A stretch of DNA of 51,008 nt. Source: Thiohalocapsa halophila. Lineage in GTDB: Bacteria; Pseudomonadota; Gammaproteobacteria; Chromatiales; Chromatiaceae. The stretch spans positions 1 to 51,008 of the forward strand of contig NZ_NRRV01000035.1 of assembly GCF_016583825.1 (NCBI RefSeq), in the 5' to 3' direction. A program made the translations under genes and the position numbers. The notes beneath the pieces are model-generated. The model searched no databases. It was not told the origin of the DNA and worked only from the letters and a program-made list of their open reading frames with translations. The stretch's first letter is position 1; every line of letters begins with the position of its first letter. Below, one piece after another: positions 41,300 through 49,242 of this stretch.

Positions 41300-41563
41300 C
41301 ATCGACCTATTGTTCGTGCTGTGGCCGGAGGCATGATCCATGCGCGAGGCGGCAGCGGCAGCAGCTCCCAACCCGGAGCGGACACCGGAGCCGCCGGCGC
41401 TGGAAGTCACCGAGGCCTTTCAGCACGTGGCCGGGCACGCGGTGCTGAACGGCGTGTCACTGACGGTGCAGCAGGGCGAAGGCGTGCTGCTCATCGGCCG
41501 CAACGGCGCGAGCAAAAGTCTGCTTATGCGTCTGGTGCTGGGGCTGGACCTGCCCTCGGCAGG
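41300..41563 (+). pseudogene. Broken duplicate of the mlaE-mlaF junction
   Basis: 264 bp closely matching the 3' end of mlaE plus the first 74 codons of mlaF (the intact genes start 1.7 kb further right). The copied part starts at ATCGACCTATTG of mlaE and runs through its stop into mlaF from ATG 41340. It ends at CCCTCGGCAGG, after which the sequence is unrelated. Walker A glycine is changed (GRNGASKS instead of GRNGAGKS). The junction lacks the MITE present in the real operon and keeps GGAGG 8 bp before the ATG. No full-length product is possible. Confidence 0.92.
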
Positions 41564-41791
41564 ACACCGCCGTCGTTGCTGATGGCGCCGACGTTGAAGC
41601 CCGCCACCACGGGCGTTGTCCACCTGCGCGACTTGGACGCGTGCCGCACCAGTATTGGATATCATCGTCGCGCTGATCAGGATTCCGAGGTGCCAGCGCA
41701 TGGAGCATGTTCCGGCAGGCGGGCGGCCAGTTCCTTTGGCAAGGCGGTGCATATGGTGAATCGCGACTGGGCGCAGGGGCGCGTACTCGGA
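41564..41791. other. Unassigned sequence after the mla fragment
   Basis: 228 bp between the truncated mlaF copy and the vapC stop. A short open frame is present but shows no family resemblance; it may be debris of the event that carried the duplicate here. Upstream, 41125-41299 is likewise empty. Confidence 0.3.
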
Positions 41792-42217
41792 TCATTCCCC
41801 GTCATTGGCACGCGGTGCCGTTGGGTCTTCAATCTCTATCCGAAAGTGCTTAGAGTACCCCTGATCGCGAGTGATCAAGGTCATGCCGCCGCTTGTGGCA
41901 TGGGCGCCGATTAGGAAATCCGCCAAGACGCGGGAGCGGGTGCCACCACGCTGTCGATACCGTCGGAAGGCGCGACCGGCGAGATAGGCAGCCTCCCAGG
42001 GGATATCGTCGCGACGAAACAGTCCCGGGGGCAGGAGCTCGTTGAGCTCTTCGATGCGCTCGATGACGGCGCCGACTTCGGCGTAGATCACCGGGTTGAT
42101 GACGAGCACACCGGAGCCGGCGCAGCGAGCCAAGCAGTCTTTGGAGCGGGGACCGAAGTGACGGTCGGCGCCGATGACGTCGAGGATGACGTTGGTGTCA
42201 ACCAAATACTCTGTCAT
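41792..42217 (-). CDS. vapC: PIN-domain toxin VapC
   Basis: Mg-dependent RNase toxin. The 141-residue product has the PIN acidic set: YLVDTNVILDV (Asp7), PVIYAEVGAVIE (Glu about 47), VLADFLIGAHA (Asp about 99) and LITRDQGY (Asp about 118). Full length. Its start overlaps the end of vapB by 4 bp, the usual coupled arrangement with the antitoxin first. It lies next to the broken mla duplicate and may have taken part in, or arrived with, that rearrangement (inference). Confidence 0.92.
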   Translation of the reverse strand: MTEYLVDTNVILDVIGADRHFGPRSKDCLARCAGSGVLVINPVIYAEVGAVIERIEELNELLPPGLFRRDDIPWEAAYLAGRAFRRYRQRGGTRSRVLADFLIGAHATSGGMTLITRDQGYSKHFRIEIEDPTAPRANDGE

Positions 42218-42429
42218 CCGCGTAACAATGCCATGAGCTCGTCGGTCGTGCGATCAAGCGGGTGACGTCCGTAAAGGGCCTCGATCTGATCCGCGCGTGC
42301 CGAGCTGTCGGGGATCAGCCGGACGCCACGCTTGTCGGGAATGAATCGGACCTCCGTGTTTGCCAGCAAGCCATAGCGTTCGCGTAGTTCCCGTGGAATC
42401 GTCACCTGGCCACGTTCGCTGATGCGCAT
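42214..42429 (-). CDS. vapB: AbrB/SpoVT-type antitoxin VapB
   Basis: DNA-binding antitoxin for the overlapping VapC. The 71-residue product starts MRISERGQVTIPRELRERYG, the typical swapped-hairpin AbrB fold, followed by EVRFIPDKRGVRLIPD (about 27-42). The C-terminal part (about 45-71), with HPLDRTTDELMALLRG, is the toxin-binding tail. First gene of the module. The 595 bp upstream contain no gene. Confidence 0.92.
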   Translation of the reverse strand: MRISERGQVTIPRELRERYGLLANTEVRFIPDKRGVRLIPDSSARADQIEALYGRHPLDRTTDELMALLRG

Positions 42430-43024
42430 TGTCTACCCCAAAATAAGAAAACCGATACTTACCGGAACGCTAAGCGCGGCGGAGCGGGATGTCAATGTTT
42501 GCAGTGCGGTCCGGGAGAAGGGCAGCTCCGAGCGCTGTTCGATTGGTTTCACTCACGTCGATTGGTGCCGACCGGAGACAGTACGAAGCCGGAGCTTCGC
42601 TTCGTACCCCGGCGCTCGAAGAGCCAGATCGAACGTCCGCTTCCGGGGTCGCCGACCAGGCCACCATAGGGATCGTACGCGATCGCTTCCGGCGTACGGC
42701 CGCCGCTGCGCCGGCGCTGGACGATGCGCGGCAGTTCGGACCCAACGCGCGGTGACGGCGGGGAGACCGTGATCGCCCGATGATCGACAAAGCCGGTCGC
42801 ACTGTGTCGACCCGTCCAGTGGGTGTGGCGAAAGCTATACGCCTCACAAGGACGGTGGCTACTCCTGCTTTGGGTCGCAAGCGGGCACCAAGAACAGTGG
42901 CTGCGAATGTCCGGAGCCGGGCCGGGAGCGGCCTTTTCTCCTTGGCAGTGCGAACCGGCGAGGCCACCAGTCGTGATGTCGCCGTCCACGGCAGACCTTG
43001 GGATTCAAGGTACCATTGCGGCGC
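42430..43024. other. Gap between vapB and mlaE with a perfect hairpin
   Basis: 595 bp with no convincing gene on either strand. A perfect 9-bp stem GTACGAAGC (42581-42589) and GCTTCGTAC (42599-42607) with a 9-base loop is the only clear structure; without a T-run it may be an extragenic palindrome rather than a terminator. The promoter of the mla operon should lie near the right end, but no strong -35/-10 pair was recognised. Confidence 0.45.
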
Positions 43025-43858
43025 ATGGACCCCGCCCCCGAGACCCCGCTGAATCCTGCCAAACGCGGCCTGCCCGGCGCACCGTCGGCCACGGGCGGCG
43101 GTGCGCTCGGCTGGCTGGCCGGCGTTGGGCTCGCGGCGCGGACGCTGCTGGAGTGCCTGGCGCTGTACGGCAACATCGTCCTGGGTCGGGAGCGGCTGGA
43201 CCTGCCCGCCTTCACGGCGGCGCTGCGGCAGGCGGGGCTCTCCATTCTGCCGGCGGTGACAGTGGTGACCGCTGCGCTGGGAGTGATCCTCGGCCGTCAG
43301 GCGGTGAATGTGCTGCAGAATCTTAACCTCCCCGGGGTGCTGCTCCGCACCGTCACCTATGCGGTGGTGCTGGAGCTGGTGCCCATCCTGGTGGGTGTGC
43401 TGGTGGCGGGGCGGGCCGGCGTGGCACTGGCGGTGCGCCATGCAACGCTGGTGGTGACGGGGCAAATGGACGGGCTGTTGGTGGGTGGCATCAACCCGAT
43501 CCGCTATGTGACGGGTCCCGTACTGCTGGCGATGCTGGCCATGTCCTTCGCCTTCCTGGTGTGGGGCAGCCTGGTGACGGTGGGCACGGCCTATCTGTGG
43601 CTGTTTTTCTTCTCGGACGTGCCGCCGTATCAACTGGTGGATGCTGTGCGCAACACGCTGGGGCCCCAGGACCTGCGCGAGGCGCTCGCGAAGCCGCTGG
43701 TGTTCGCGGTGGTGATCGCGCTCATCGCGACGGTCAATGGCACCATCGCCGGGCGCGACCCCGAGCTCATCGGCGACGCCGCCACCCGCACCATGATCGC
43801 CGCGGTCACCAGCATCCTGCTCATCGACCTATTGTTCGTGCTGTGGCCGGAGGCATGA
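43025..43858 (+). CDS. mlaE: MlaE-family lipid ABC transporter permease
   Basis: Membrane permease of an MCE-type phospholipid transporter between inner and outer membrane. The 277-residue product has about five or six hydrophobic helices and the MlaE marks: RQAGLSILPAVTVVTAALGVILG (about 66-88), ELVPILVGVLVAGRAGVALAV (about 118-138; the conserved coupling region) and GGINPIRYV (about 154-162). No STAS (MlaB-like) domain precedes it, although the 30-residue N-terminus is longer than in E. coli. The stop codon TGA is part of the target duplication of the MITE inserted 2 bp downstream. Confidence 0.9.
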   Translation: MDPAPETPLNPAKRGLPGAPSATGGGALGWLAGVGLAARTLLECLALYGNIVLGRERLDLPAFTAALRQAGLSILPAVTVVTAALGVILGRQAVNVLQNLNLPGVLLRTVTYAVVLELVPILVGVLVAGRAGVALAVRHATLVVTGQMDGLLVGGINPIRYVTGPVLLAMLAMSFAFLVWGSLVTVGTAYLWLFFFSDVPPYQLVDAVRNTLGPQDLREALAKPLVFAVVIALIATVNGTIAGRDPELIGDAATRTMIAAVTSILLIDLLFVLWPEA

Positions 43859-43859
43859 T

Positions 43860-44096
43860 CCTAGAAACGGCAGTTGACCGCTTCGTCGCAGCTACAAGTG
43901 TTTGCGCAATTTGAGAATTCGTACCGATTTCAAGGTCACCTCCCGGGTGAGGGCCGCTACGACCCCCATGGCACGCCCCGCGCGGCGCCCAGCTGCGTTA
44001 CAACTCGTTGGAATAGGTCGGCTATTCCGCCTCGTTGTGCCTTGCTGGACGCCACGCGGGACGCACCCTGGGGGCCGTTCAACTACCGTTTCTATG
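43860..44096 (+). mobile_element. 237-bp MITE, copy 3, inside the mla operon
   Basis: Same element as copies 1 and 2, same length, flanked by a perfect 5-bp duplication ATGAT (43855-43859 and 44097-44101). The last-but-one base is T instead of G (CTATG instead of CTAGG), which removes the TAG stop present in the other copies. The empty target site survives at 41327-41343 in the broken duplicate. The element separates mlaE from mlaF by 245 bp where only 4 bp lay before. Confidence 0.94.
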
Positions 44097-44103
44097 ATGA
44101 TCC

Positions 44104-44913
44104 ATGAGCGATGCAGCAGCGGCAGCGGCCCCCAACCCGGAGCCGACACCGGAGCCGACACCGGGGCGGACACCGGAGCCGCCGGCGCTGGAAGTCACCG
44201 AGGTCTTTCAGCACGTGGCCGGGCACGCGGTGCTGAACGGCGTGTCGCTGACGGTGCAGCAGGGCGAAGGCGTGCTGCTCATCGGCCGCAACGGTGCGGG
44301 CAAGAGCCTGCTCATGCGTCTGGTGCTGGGGCTGGACCTGCCCTCGGCAGGGCGGGTGCGGCTGTTCGGCGAGGAGCTGCGCCTGTTGCGCGGCGCGCAC
44401 GCGCTGAAGCTGCGGCGGCGCATAGGGGCCGTGCTTCAGCACGGCTCCTTACTGGACGGACTGTCGGTGCAAGAGAATCTGCTGCTGCCGTTGATGCCCA
44501 CGCAGCTGTCGCGGGGGGAGATGGCCCGGGCCGCGCGGCTCGCCATCACCCAGCTGCAGCTCGACGGCATGGAGAACCACCTGCCGCGGGCGCTCTCGGT
44601 GGGCCAGCGCCGGCGCGTGGAGCTGGCGCGGGCCCTGATCCACCAGCCGGACCTGCTCATTTGGGACGGGCTCACCGACGGCCTGGACCTGCCTGCGGTG
44701 CGCGAGATCTTCGAGCTGCTGCGCAATCAGATGACATTGCGTGGTCTCACGGTCATCGGCACGGACAATATGGCGCTGGCAGCGGTCGGCCCCGAGGACC
44801 GGGTGGTGGTGTTGGAGCGCGGTGATCTATTGTTCGACGGCAGCCGCAGCGCTCTCGAAGCCGAGGCGCCGACGCGCCTGGAGCTGCGGTATTTGCTGCA
44901 TGGGAGATGGTAG
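44104..44913 (+). CDS. mlaF: MlaF-like ABC transporter ATP-binding protein with altered catalytic residues
   Basis: ATPase subunit of the MCE transporter. The 269-residue product has an N-terminal PEPTPEPT-like repeat from 12-bp tandem units, Walker A GRNGAGKS (61-68), Q-loop in GAVLQHGSLL, and signature LSVGQ (164-168). After the Walker B aspartate (Asp188) the usual catalytic Glu is Gly189 (LIWDGLTDGLD), and the switch-histidine position reads GTDN (219-222) instead of an S/T-H-D. So two hydrolysis residues are missing. The D-loop LD (194-195) is kept. The start codon has lost its ancestral ribosome-binding site through the MITE insertion. Confidence 0.88.
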   Translation: MSDAAAAAAPNPEPTPEPTPGRTPEPPALEVTEVFQHVAGHAVLNGVSLTVQQGEGVLLIGRNGAGKSLLMRLVLGLDLPSAGRVRLFGEELRLLRGAHALKLRRRIGAVLQHGSLLDGLSVQENLLLPLMPTQLSRGEMARAARLAITQLQLDGMENHLPRALSVGQRRRVELARALIHQPDLLIWDGLTDGLDLPAVREIFELLRNQMTLRGLTVIGTDNMALAAVGPEDRVVVLERGDLLFDGSRSALEAEAPTRLELRYLLHGRW

Positions 44914-44914
44914 G

Positions 44915-45001
44915 GTCGAGTGTCGAGTAGCGAGTGCCGAGGGCCAAGACACAAGACACTCCACCGCACCTCTCGCCCCTCGTAACTCGTCACTCGCCAC
45001 T
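44915..45001. repeat. Heptamer arrays in both orientations between mlaF and mlaD
   Basis: Left: GTCGAGT, GTCGAGT, AGCGAGT, GCCGAGG (44915-44942). Middle: AAGACAC twice (44946-44959). Right: CACCTCT, CGCCCCT, CGTAACT, CGTCACT, CGCCACT (44967-45001), whose reverse complement is again the NNCGAGT theme. The array fills the spacer from 1 bp after the mlaF stop to the base before the mlaD ATG, so mlaD has no ordinary ribosome-binding site visible. Confidence 0.85.
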
Positions 45002-46093
45002 ATGTCACTAGAACGCCTCTACCAGCCCCCCGAGATCGGCGCTCCCGGCATCCGCCGCGGCCGGCGGCAGCGCCGTGACCTGCTCCTCGCGGGGCTCTTC
45101 GTGCTGGCCATGGCGGCGGTGGTGGCGGGTGTGTTGCTGCTGAATGTGCCGGCGCTCTTTGGCGGCTATCCACTGCGGGCCTACTTCCCGGACGCGGGCG
45201 GCCTGGACCGGGGGCTGAACGTGGTGCAGGAGGGCTTCACCATCGGCCACGTGGGTGCCGTGGAGCCTGTGTTCCTGGACGATGCGGACCGTAAAGAATG
45301 TCCGCTTGCGGACGAGCCCCGCTCGGCGGAGCTGCCCTGCTTCCGTGCCACCCTTCGCATCCAGCGGGATTGGCCGGTGCCCGAAGGCAGCCAGGCGCAG
45401 CTGGCGCCGGCGGGCTTCCTCGGCGGCAACCAGATCCGCATCCAGCCGGGGCTCGCCGACCAGCGCCTGGCCGCCGACGCCGTGATTCCGACCCTGCCGC
45501 GGCAGCCGGACCTGCCCAGCCAGGCAGCGATGGCCCTGACCCAGCTGCAATCGGCCATCGATGACACCATTCGCCCGGCGCTTCAGGATCTGCAGGCGCG
45601 CATCCGGGGCCTCGTTGCCGCGCTGGGCACCGGCGAGGAAGGCGAGGAGGGCGCGGCGGCCGTCGCCGGCGAGGGCCTGGCAGAGGTCTTTCAGAACCTG
45701 CGCCAGCTCTCCGCCGACATCGAGCAGACGGTGGACCCGGAGCGTATCGGCGCCATACTGGCGTCCGTGGACAAGATCAGCGCCAACCTCGCTACAGCGT
45801 CGTCGGGATTGGAGGCCCGCAGCGAGGACGTCGGCGCCGCCGTGCAAGAATACACGGCGCTCGGCAGAGACCTGCGGAGCGTCGTCAACCAGGCGCAGCC
45901 CGCGGTGACCGATTCCCTGGACGATGTCCAATACCTGTTGCAGGAGCTCTCCGCGGCGCTGGCCCCCATCCTTGCCAATATCGAGACCGCCTCGCGCAAC
46001 CTCTCGGCGCTGACGGGCGACCTGCGCGAGGACCCCAAGTCACTGCTGTTCAACCGCCCGGAGAAGGAGCCGACCCCTTGGCTGGATCGCTGA
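45002..46093 (+). CDS. mlaD: MlaD-like MCE-domain substrate-binding protein
   Basis: Membrane-anchored MCE protein that forms the lipid-conducting ring of the transporter. The 363-residue product has one N-terminal helix (about 27-49, LLLAGLFVLAMAAVVAGVLLL), an MCE domain with YFPDAGGLDRGLNVVQEGFTIG (about 62-83) and GSQAQLAPAGFLGGNQIRI (about 128-146), and a long helical region (about 175-335) as in MCE proteins that build needle or barrel extensions. The ATG directly follows the heptamer array. It overlaps the lipoprotein gene by 16 bp. Confidence 0.9.
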   Translation: MSLERLYQPPEIGAPGIRRGRRQRRDLLLAGLFVLAMAAVVAGVLLLNVPALFGGYPLRAYFPDAGGLDRGLNVVQEGFTIGHVGAVEPVFLDDADRKECPLADEPRSAELPCFRATLRIQRDWPVPEGSQAQLAPAGFLGGNQIRIQPGLADQRLAADAVIPTLPRQPDLPSQAAMALTQLQSAIDDTIRPALQDLQARIRGLVAALGTGEEGEEGAAAVAGEGLAEVFQNLRQLSADIEQTVDPERIGAILASVDKISANLATASSGLEARSEDVGAAVQEYTALGRDLRSVVNQAQPAVTDSLDDVQYLLQELSAALAPILANIETASRNLSALTGDLREDPKSLLFNRPEKEPTPWLDR

Positions 46094-46722
46094 CGCGCCG
46101 CCTTGCAGCTGTGCTGGTCGGCTGTCTCGCCTGCGCGCTGCTCGCCGCCTGCGGCGGCGGCGAGCGGGTGCGCGACCTTTTCTTCAGCCTGCGCCCGGAG
46201 GTGAGCGTGCCGCCGAGTGTTCGGCCCATCCCGGGTACGCTGCGGGTGACGCCCATCTCGGCCCGCGGCTTCCTCGCCGGCAGCCGTATCGTCTACCGCA
46301 CCGCCGAGGAGCCGCTGCAAGTACAGCGCTACGGGCAGCTGCTGTGGGAGGAAGTTCCGGCGCGGGCGCTTGCCGACGACCTGACCGCGGCGCTGCGCGC
46401 GGCCGGCGTCTTCGAGCACGTCATTACCGCCGGCGACCCGGCGCGGGCGGATTTTCTGCTAACCGGCGAGCTGGAGCGCTTCGAGCATCGGCCCACGGAC
46501 GTCCCGCCCCATGTGCTGGGCCAGCTGAGCCTGACCCTGGTCCGGGGCAAGGGCCGGCAGGTGCTGGTGGCCAAAACCTATACCGCCGAAGAGCCGGTGG
46601 CCGTCGGGCCGGAGGATCGCACCACGCCGGAGGCCATTGTCGCCGCTTTCAACCGGCTCGCCGGGCGCCTGATCGAGCAAGTCGTGGCCGATGCGCAGGC
46701 CATGGGCGGGCGGTTGCAGTGA
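46078..46722 (+). CDS. ABC-type transport auxiliary lipoprotein (PqiC/YmbA-like)
   Basis: Outer-membrane-directed lipoprotein that ends the MCE operon; members of this family form the periplasmic or outer-membrane end of MCE systems. The 214-residue product starts with a lipoprotein signal (about 1-22, VGCLACALLAAC) with the lipobox LAAC. Family-like segments follow: FFSLRPEVSVPP, RGFLAGSRIVYRT (about 62-74), GQLLWEEVPARALADDLTAALRAAGVF (about 84-110). The TTG start overlaps mlaD by 16 bp. No mlaB or mlaC gene is present, so this set is the four-gene MCE type. Confidence 0.83.
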   Translation: MAGSLTRRLAAVLVGCLACALLAACGGGERVRDLFFSLRPEVSVPPSVRPIPGTLRVTPISARGFLAGSRIVYRTAEEPLQVQRYGQLLWEEVPARALADDLTAALRAAGVFEHVITAGDPARADFLLTGELERFEHRPTDVPPHVLGQLSLTLVRGKGRQVLVAKTYTAEEPVAVGPEDRTTPEAIVAAFNRLAGRLIEQVVADAQAMGGRLQ

Positions 46723-46801
46723 TGCCGGCGGCAGACGGCCAGATCGCCAGGGTAAGCCCTGACGGGGGTCCGACATCGCGGCGCAGAGACCGCCGCATCG
46801 G

Positions 46802-48184
46802 ATGAGCGAAGGCCGCCGCAACCCGCCCCGTAGGCAGGGGATGACGCTGCCGCATGCCGATCCCTTCGCGGCAATGCTGCCTGCGGCGGCCTGGCGTATG
46901 CCGGTGGCCTGGAGCCGGCTGCAGGTGCCGGGGCCGCCAGCGGCCTTCGCGCTGAGCGGTGCCGAGCTGACGGCGGCGACGCCGCTCGCGCGTTTCCACC
47001 GCCGCCTGATCACCCTGCTGGACTGCGCGGCGGACGGCGGCGACCGGCTTGCGCTGGTGGACAAGGCCATGCCCCATGCACACTTCGATCTGATGCTGAG
47101 CGAGGCCTCCGACCGCGACAAGCCGAGCCCCTGCGACGTGGCGCCGTCAACCGGCCGCGCGCTCTGGCGCACTGGGCTGGAGCTCGTGCGCTTCGTCTCG
47201 GATCCGCAGGTCATGGGTGCGCACCATTTAGCGGACGGCGCCTTGCACCTGGCGCTCAACTGCGATCCCGACACCCGGGACCGCGAGAGCGTGCAGGCGG
47301 CCAAGCAGTTCCATTTGCACCTGCTGTACTGGAACGCGGCGGAGCTGGCCCAGCTGGCGGGCCCTGCCGAGACGCCCTCGCAGTACGGCTCGCGCAGCCG
47401 CCGTCAGCTGCTGGACCCGGTCGGCTTCGTCGGTGCCCGGCTGGTTACGGCGCTGCTGCGGCGGCTGGACTTAGGGCTTGCCGACGCCGAGGTCCTGGAC
47501 CGCGACGACGCCGCCGTCGCCGCCGGCCGGCGACCGCCCGGTGCGCTGCTGCGCCTGCCCGGCTGGTCGGTGCTGGCCGAGCCCGCCTTCGAGGACCTGA
47601 TCCGCCGGCTGCACCAGCGGCTGACGGACACGGCGAGCTTGCTGCGTGCGGCCTTCACCGGCACTGGCGATGCGCCCGCCCCTTGGCAGCGACACCCGTT
47701 GCGCAGCCGCGCCGCCATCGAAGCGGCGCTGACCCGGCTGGACCTCCCCGATGATCTGGTCACGGAGCTGGGCGGGCTCGCCGACGCCCTACGGGATCTG
47801 CCGTCGCCGGTGCTGGCGCGCCTGCGCCGCGGTCCGCCGGCGCTGCGCAAGCACCTGCTGACCCTGAATCCGCCGAGCTACGCACTGAACCTCTTTGCGC
47901 CCGGGCGCAACCGCCCGGATACGCCGGTCGCCGCTGCGGAGTCCGTGTATATGAGCGTGCAGCCCAAGCTTTTCTCCGGCACCGGTGGCGCCGGGCTCCT
48001 GGCGCTCGACGGTCTGCCGAGCGTGCGGGTGTGCCGCGGTGCCGGGCACTTCAGCGAGGCCCAATGGCGCCGGCGGGCCGCCCTGCAACGGGCCTTTGCG
48101 CTGCACAACGCAGAGCGCCTGCAGGGGCTCATCGGCTGTGGGCCCGTGCGACGCTTTTTGGATTGCGAGCGGGGATGGGTCTGA
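46802..48184 (+). CDS. Unrecognised 460-residue protein
   Basis: No family recognised. The product is alanine-, leucine- and arginine-rich, largely helical, without signal peptide or membrane helix. Notable spots: FHLHLLYW (His171 and His173, reminiscent of but not matching a HIT motif), QYGSRSRRQLLDPVGFVGARLV (about 193-214), and the C-terminal third with ALNLFAPGRNRPDTP (about 360-374) and RVCRGAGHFSEAQWRRRAAL. ATG 46841 is an alternative start. It begins 79 bp after the mla lipoprotein gene on the same strand and could be read with it. Coding is supported by the long frame and by strand agreement with its neighbours. Confidence 0.65.
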   Translation: MSEGRRNPPRRQGMTLPHADPFAAMLPAAAWRMPVAWSRLQVPGPPAAFALSGAELTAATPLARFHRRLITLLDCAADGGDRLALVDKAMPHAHFDLMLSEASDRDKPSPCDVAPSTGRALWRTGLELVRFVSDPQVMGAHHLADGALHLALNCDPDTRDRESVQAAKQFHLHLLYWNAAELAQLAGPAETPSQYGSRSRRQLLDPVGFVGARLVTALLRRLDLGLADAEVLDRDDAAVAAGRRPPGALLRLPGWSVLAEPAFEDLIRRLHQRLTDTASLLRAAFTGTGDAPAPWQRHPLRSRAAIEAALTRLDLPDDLVTELGGLADALRDLPSPVLARLRRGPPALRKHLLTLNPPSYALNLFAPGRNRPDTPVAAAESVYMSVQPKLFSGTGGAGLLALDGLPSVRVCRGAGHFSEAQWRRRAALQRAFALHNAERLQGLIGCGPVRRFLDCERGWV

Positions 48185-48224
48185 AGGCTGCCTGGGCTCA
48201 CCGCCGCTAGCTGCCTGCCGAATC

Positions 48225-49127
48225 ATGGATTTTGCCGCCGTCGCGCCCTTCTGGATCGTATTCTCGCTGCTGTCGGCGTTCTTCCACGCCTCGCGGCTGG
48301 CGGTCACCAAGCACCTGTCGCTCAGCTTCTCGGCGCGGGCGCTGACGCTCTATGTCAACCTGGCGAGCCTGGTGGTGACGGCGCCGCTGGTCGTCTGGCA
48401 CCACGAGTTCCCGTTCCACGAGCCGGTCTATACGGCCGTGGTGCTGCTCGGCGGCGTCGTCTCCGGGGTCGGCGGCTGGGCGCTGAACACCGCGATTCAC
48501 CGCAGCGACGTGTCTTTGGTGGGGCCGGTGATGACCCTCACGCCGGGCTTCGTCGTGGTCATCGAGTGGATGGTCATTGGCGATCTACCAGGCCGGCTCG
48601 GCTTTGTCGGGCTGTTGCTGCTGATCGCCGGCGGCTATGTGCTGAGCGTCGAGAAGGAGCAGGCCAGCCTGCTGTCGCCGCTGCGCCGGCTGGTGACGAG
48701 CCCGGGCAGCGGGCTCACGCTGGTGGCGGCCTTCTGCTTTGCGGCGGCGTCGACGCTGGGGCGGGTCGGCATCCAGATGAGCGACCCGTTGTCCTTTGCG
48801 GTGGTGGTGGCGGTGGTCAATCCCATCGTGCTGTTCGTGATGTTCAGCGTGCAGGATCACCGCTTCTACCGCGAGGCCTTCCCCGAGCACCTGCGCCGGG
48901 AGGTGCGCCCGCTGCTGCTGCTGGGCTTGCTGTTTGCGCTCATGCGGATCGCGGACCAGATTGCGCTCAGCCTGACGCTGGCCTCCTATGCCATGGCCGT
49001 CAAGCGCACGGCGGGGCTGTTCTCGGTGATGCTCGGGCACTGGTATTACGGCGAGGGGCATGTCGCCGCCAGGCTCGCCGGCAGTGCGCTGATGCTCGTC
49101 GGGCTCTTCGTGCTGACCCAGTCCTGA
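48225..49127 (+). CDS. EamA/DMT-superfamily transporter
   Basis: Inner-membrane drug/metabolite transporter; substrate unknown. The 300-residue product has ten hydrophobic helices in two five-helix repeats. Marks include FFHASRLAVTKHLSLSFSA in the first helix pair (about 19-37), SLVGPVMTLTPGFVVVIEWMVIGDLPG (about 97-123; the end of the first EamA repeat), and SVMLGHWYYGEGHVAARLAGSALMLVGLFVL (second repeat end). ATG 48225 begins directly with the first helix. It follows the orphan gene by 40 bp and may share its transcript. Confidence 0.88.
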   Translation: MDFAAVAPFWIVFSLLSAFFHASRLAVTKHLSLSFSARALTLYVNLASLVVTAPLVVWHHEFPFHEPVYTAVVLLGGVVSGVGGWALNTAIHRSDVSLVGPVMTLTPGFVVVIEWMVIGDLPGRLGFVGLLLLIAGGYVLSVEKEQASLLSPLRRLVTSPGSGLTLVAAFCFAAASTLGRVGIQMSDPLSFAVVVAVVNPIVLFVMFSVQDHRFYREAFPEHLRREVRPLLLLGLLFALMRIADQIALSLTLASYAMAVKRTAGLFSVMLGHWYYGEGHVAARLAGSALMLVGLFVLTQS

Positions 49128-49242
49128 GCCGTCCGCCGTTCGCGGCCGGCCCATCGCGTTGGTCCGGTGCACCCCGAAGCTGGTAACCTGCTGCCGACAC
49201 TCGCGAATCCAGCATGGGCCGCCGTGGCCCGGGAGCACCAGC

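Noticed and set aside
42679..42686. GCGATCGC, the cyanobacterial HIP1 octamer
   Set aside because: No overrepresentation was noticed elsewhere in the window, so chance is sufficient.
42549..42989. 146-codon minus-strand frame between vapB and mlaE
   Set aside because: Ser/Arg-rich composition, no domain, no ribosome-binding site, and it contains the perfect hairpin.
43874..44107. 60-77-codon frame shared by the three MITE copies as a real protein gene
   Set aside because: The copies are near-identical, so an open frame is expected without selection; no family resemblance or ribosome-binding site. Kept only as a possible coupling device in copy 3.
47312..47320. FHLHL in the orphan gene as a HIT nucleotide-hydrolase motif
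   Set aside because: Only two of the three alternating histidines are present and the surrounding fold pattern is absent.
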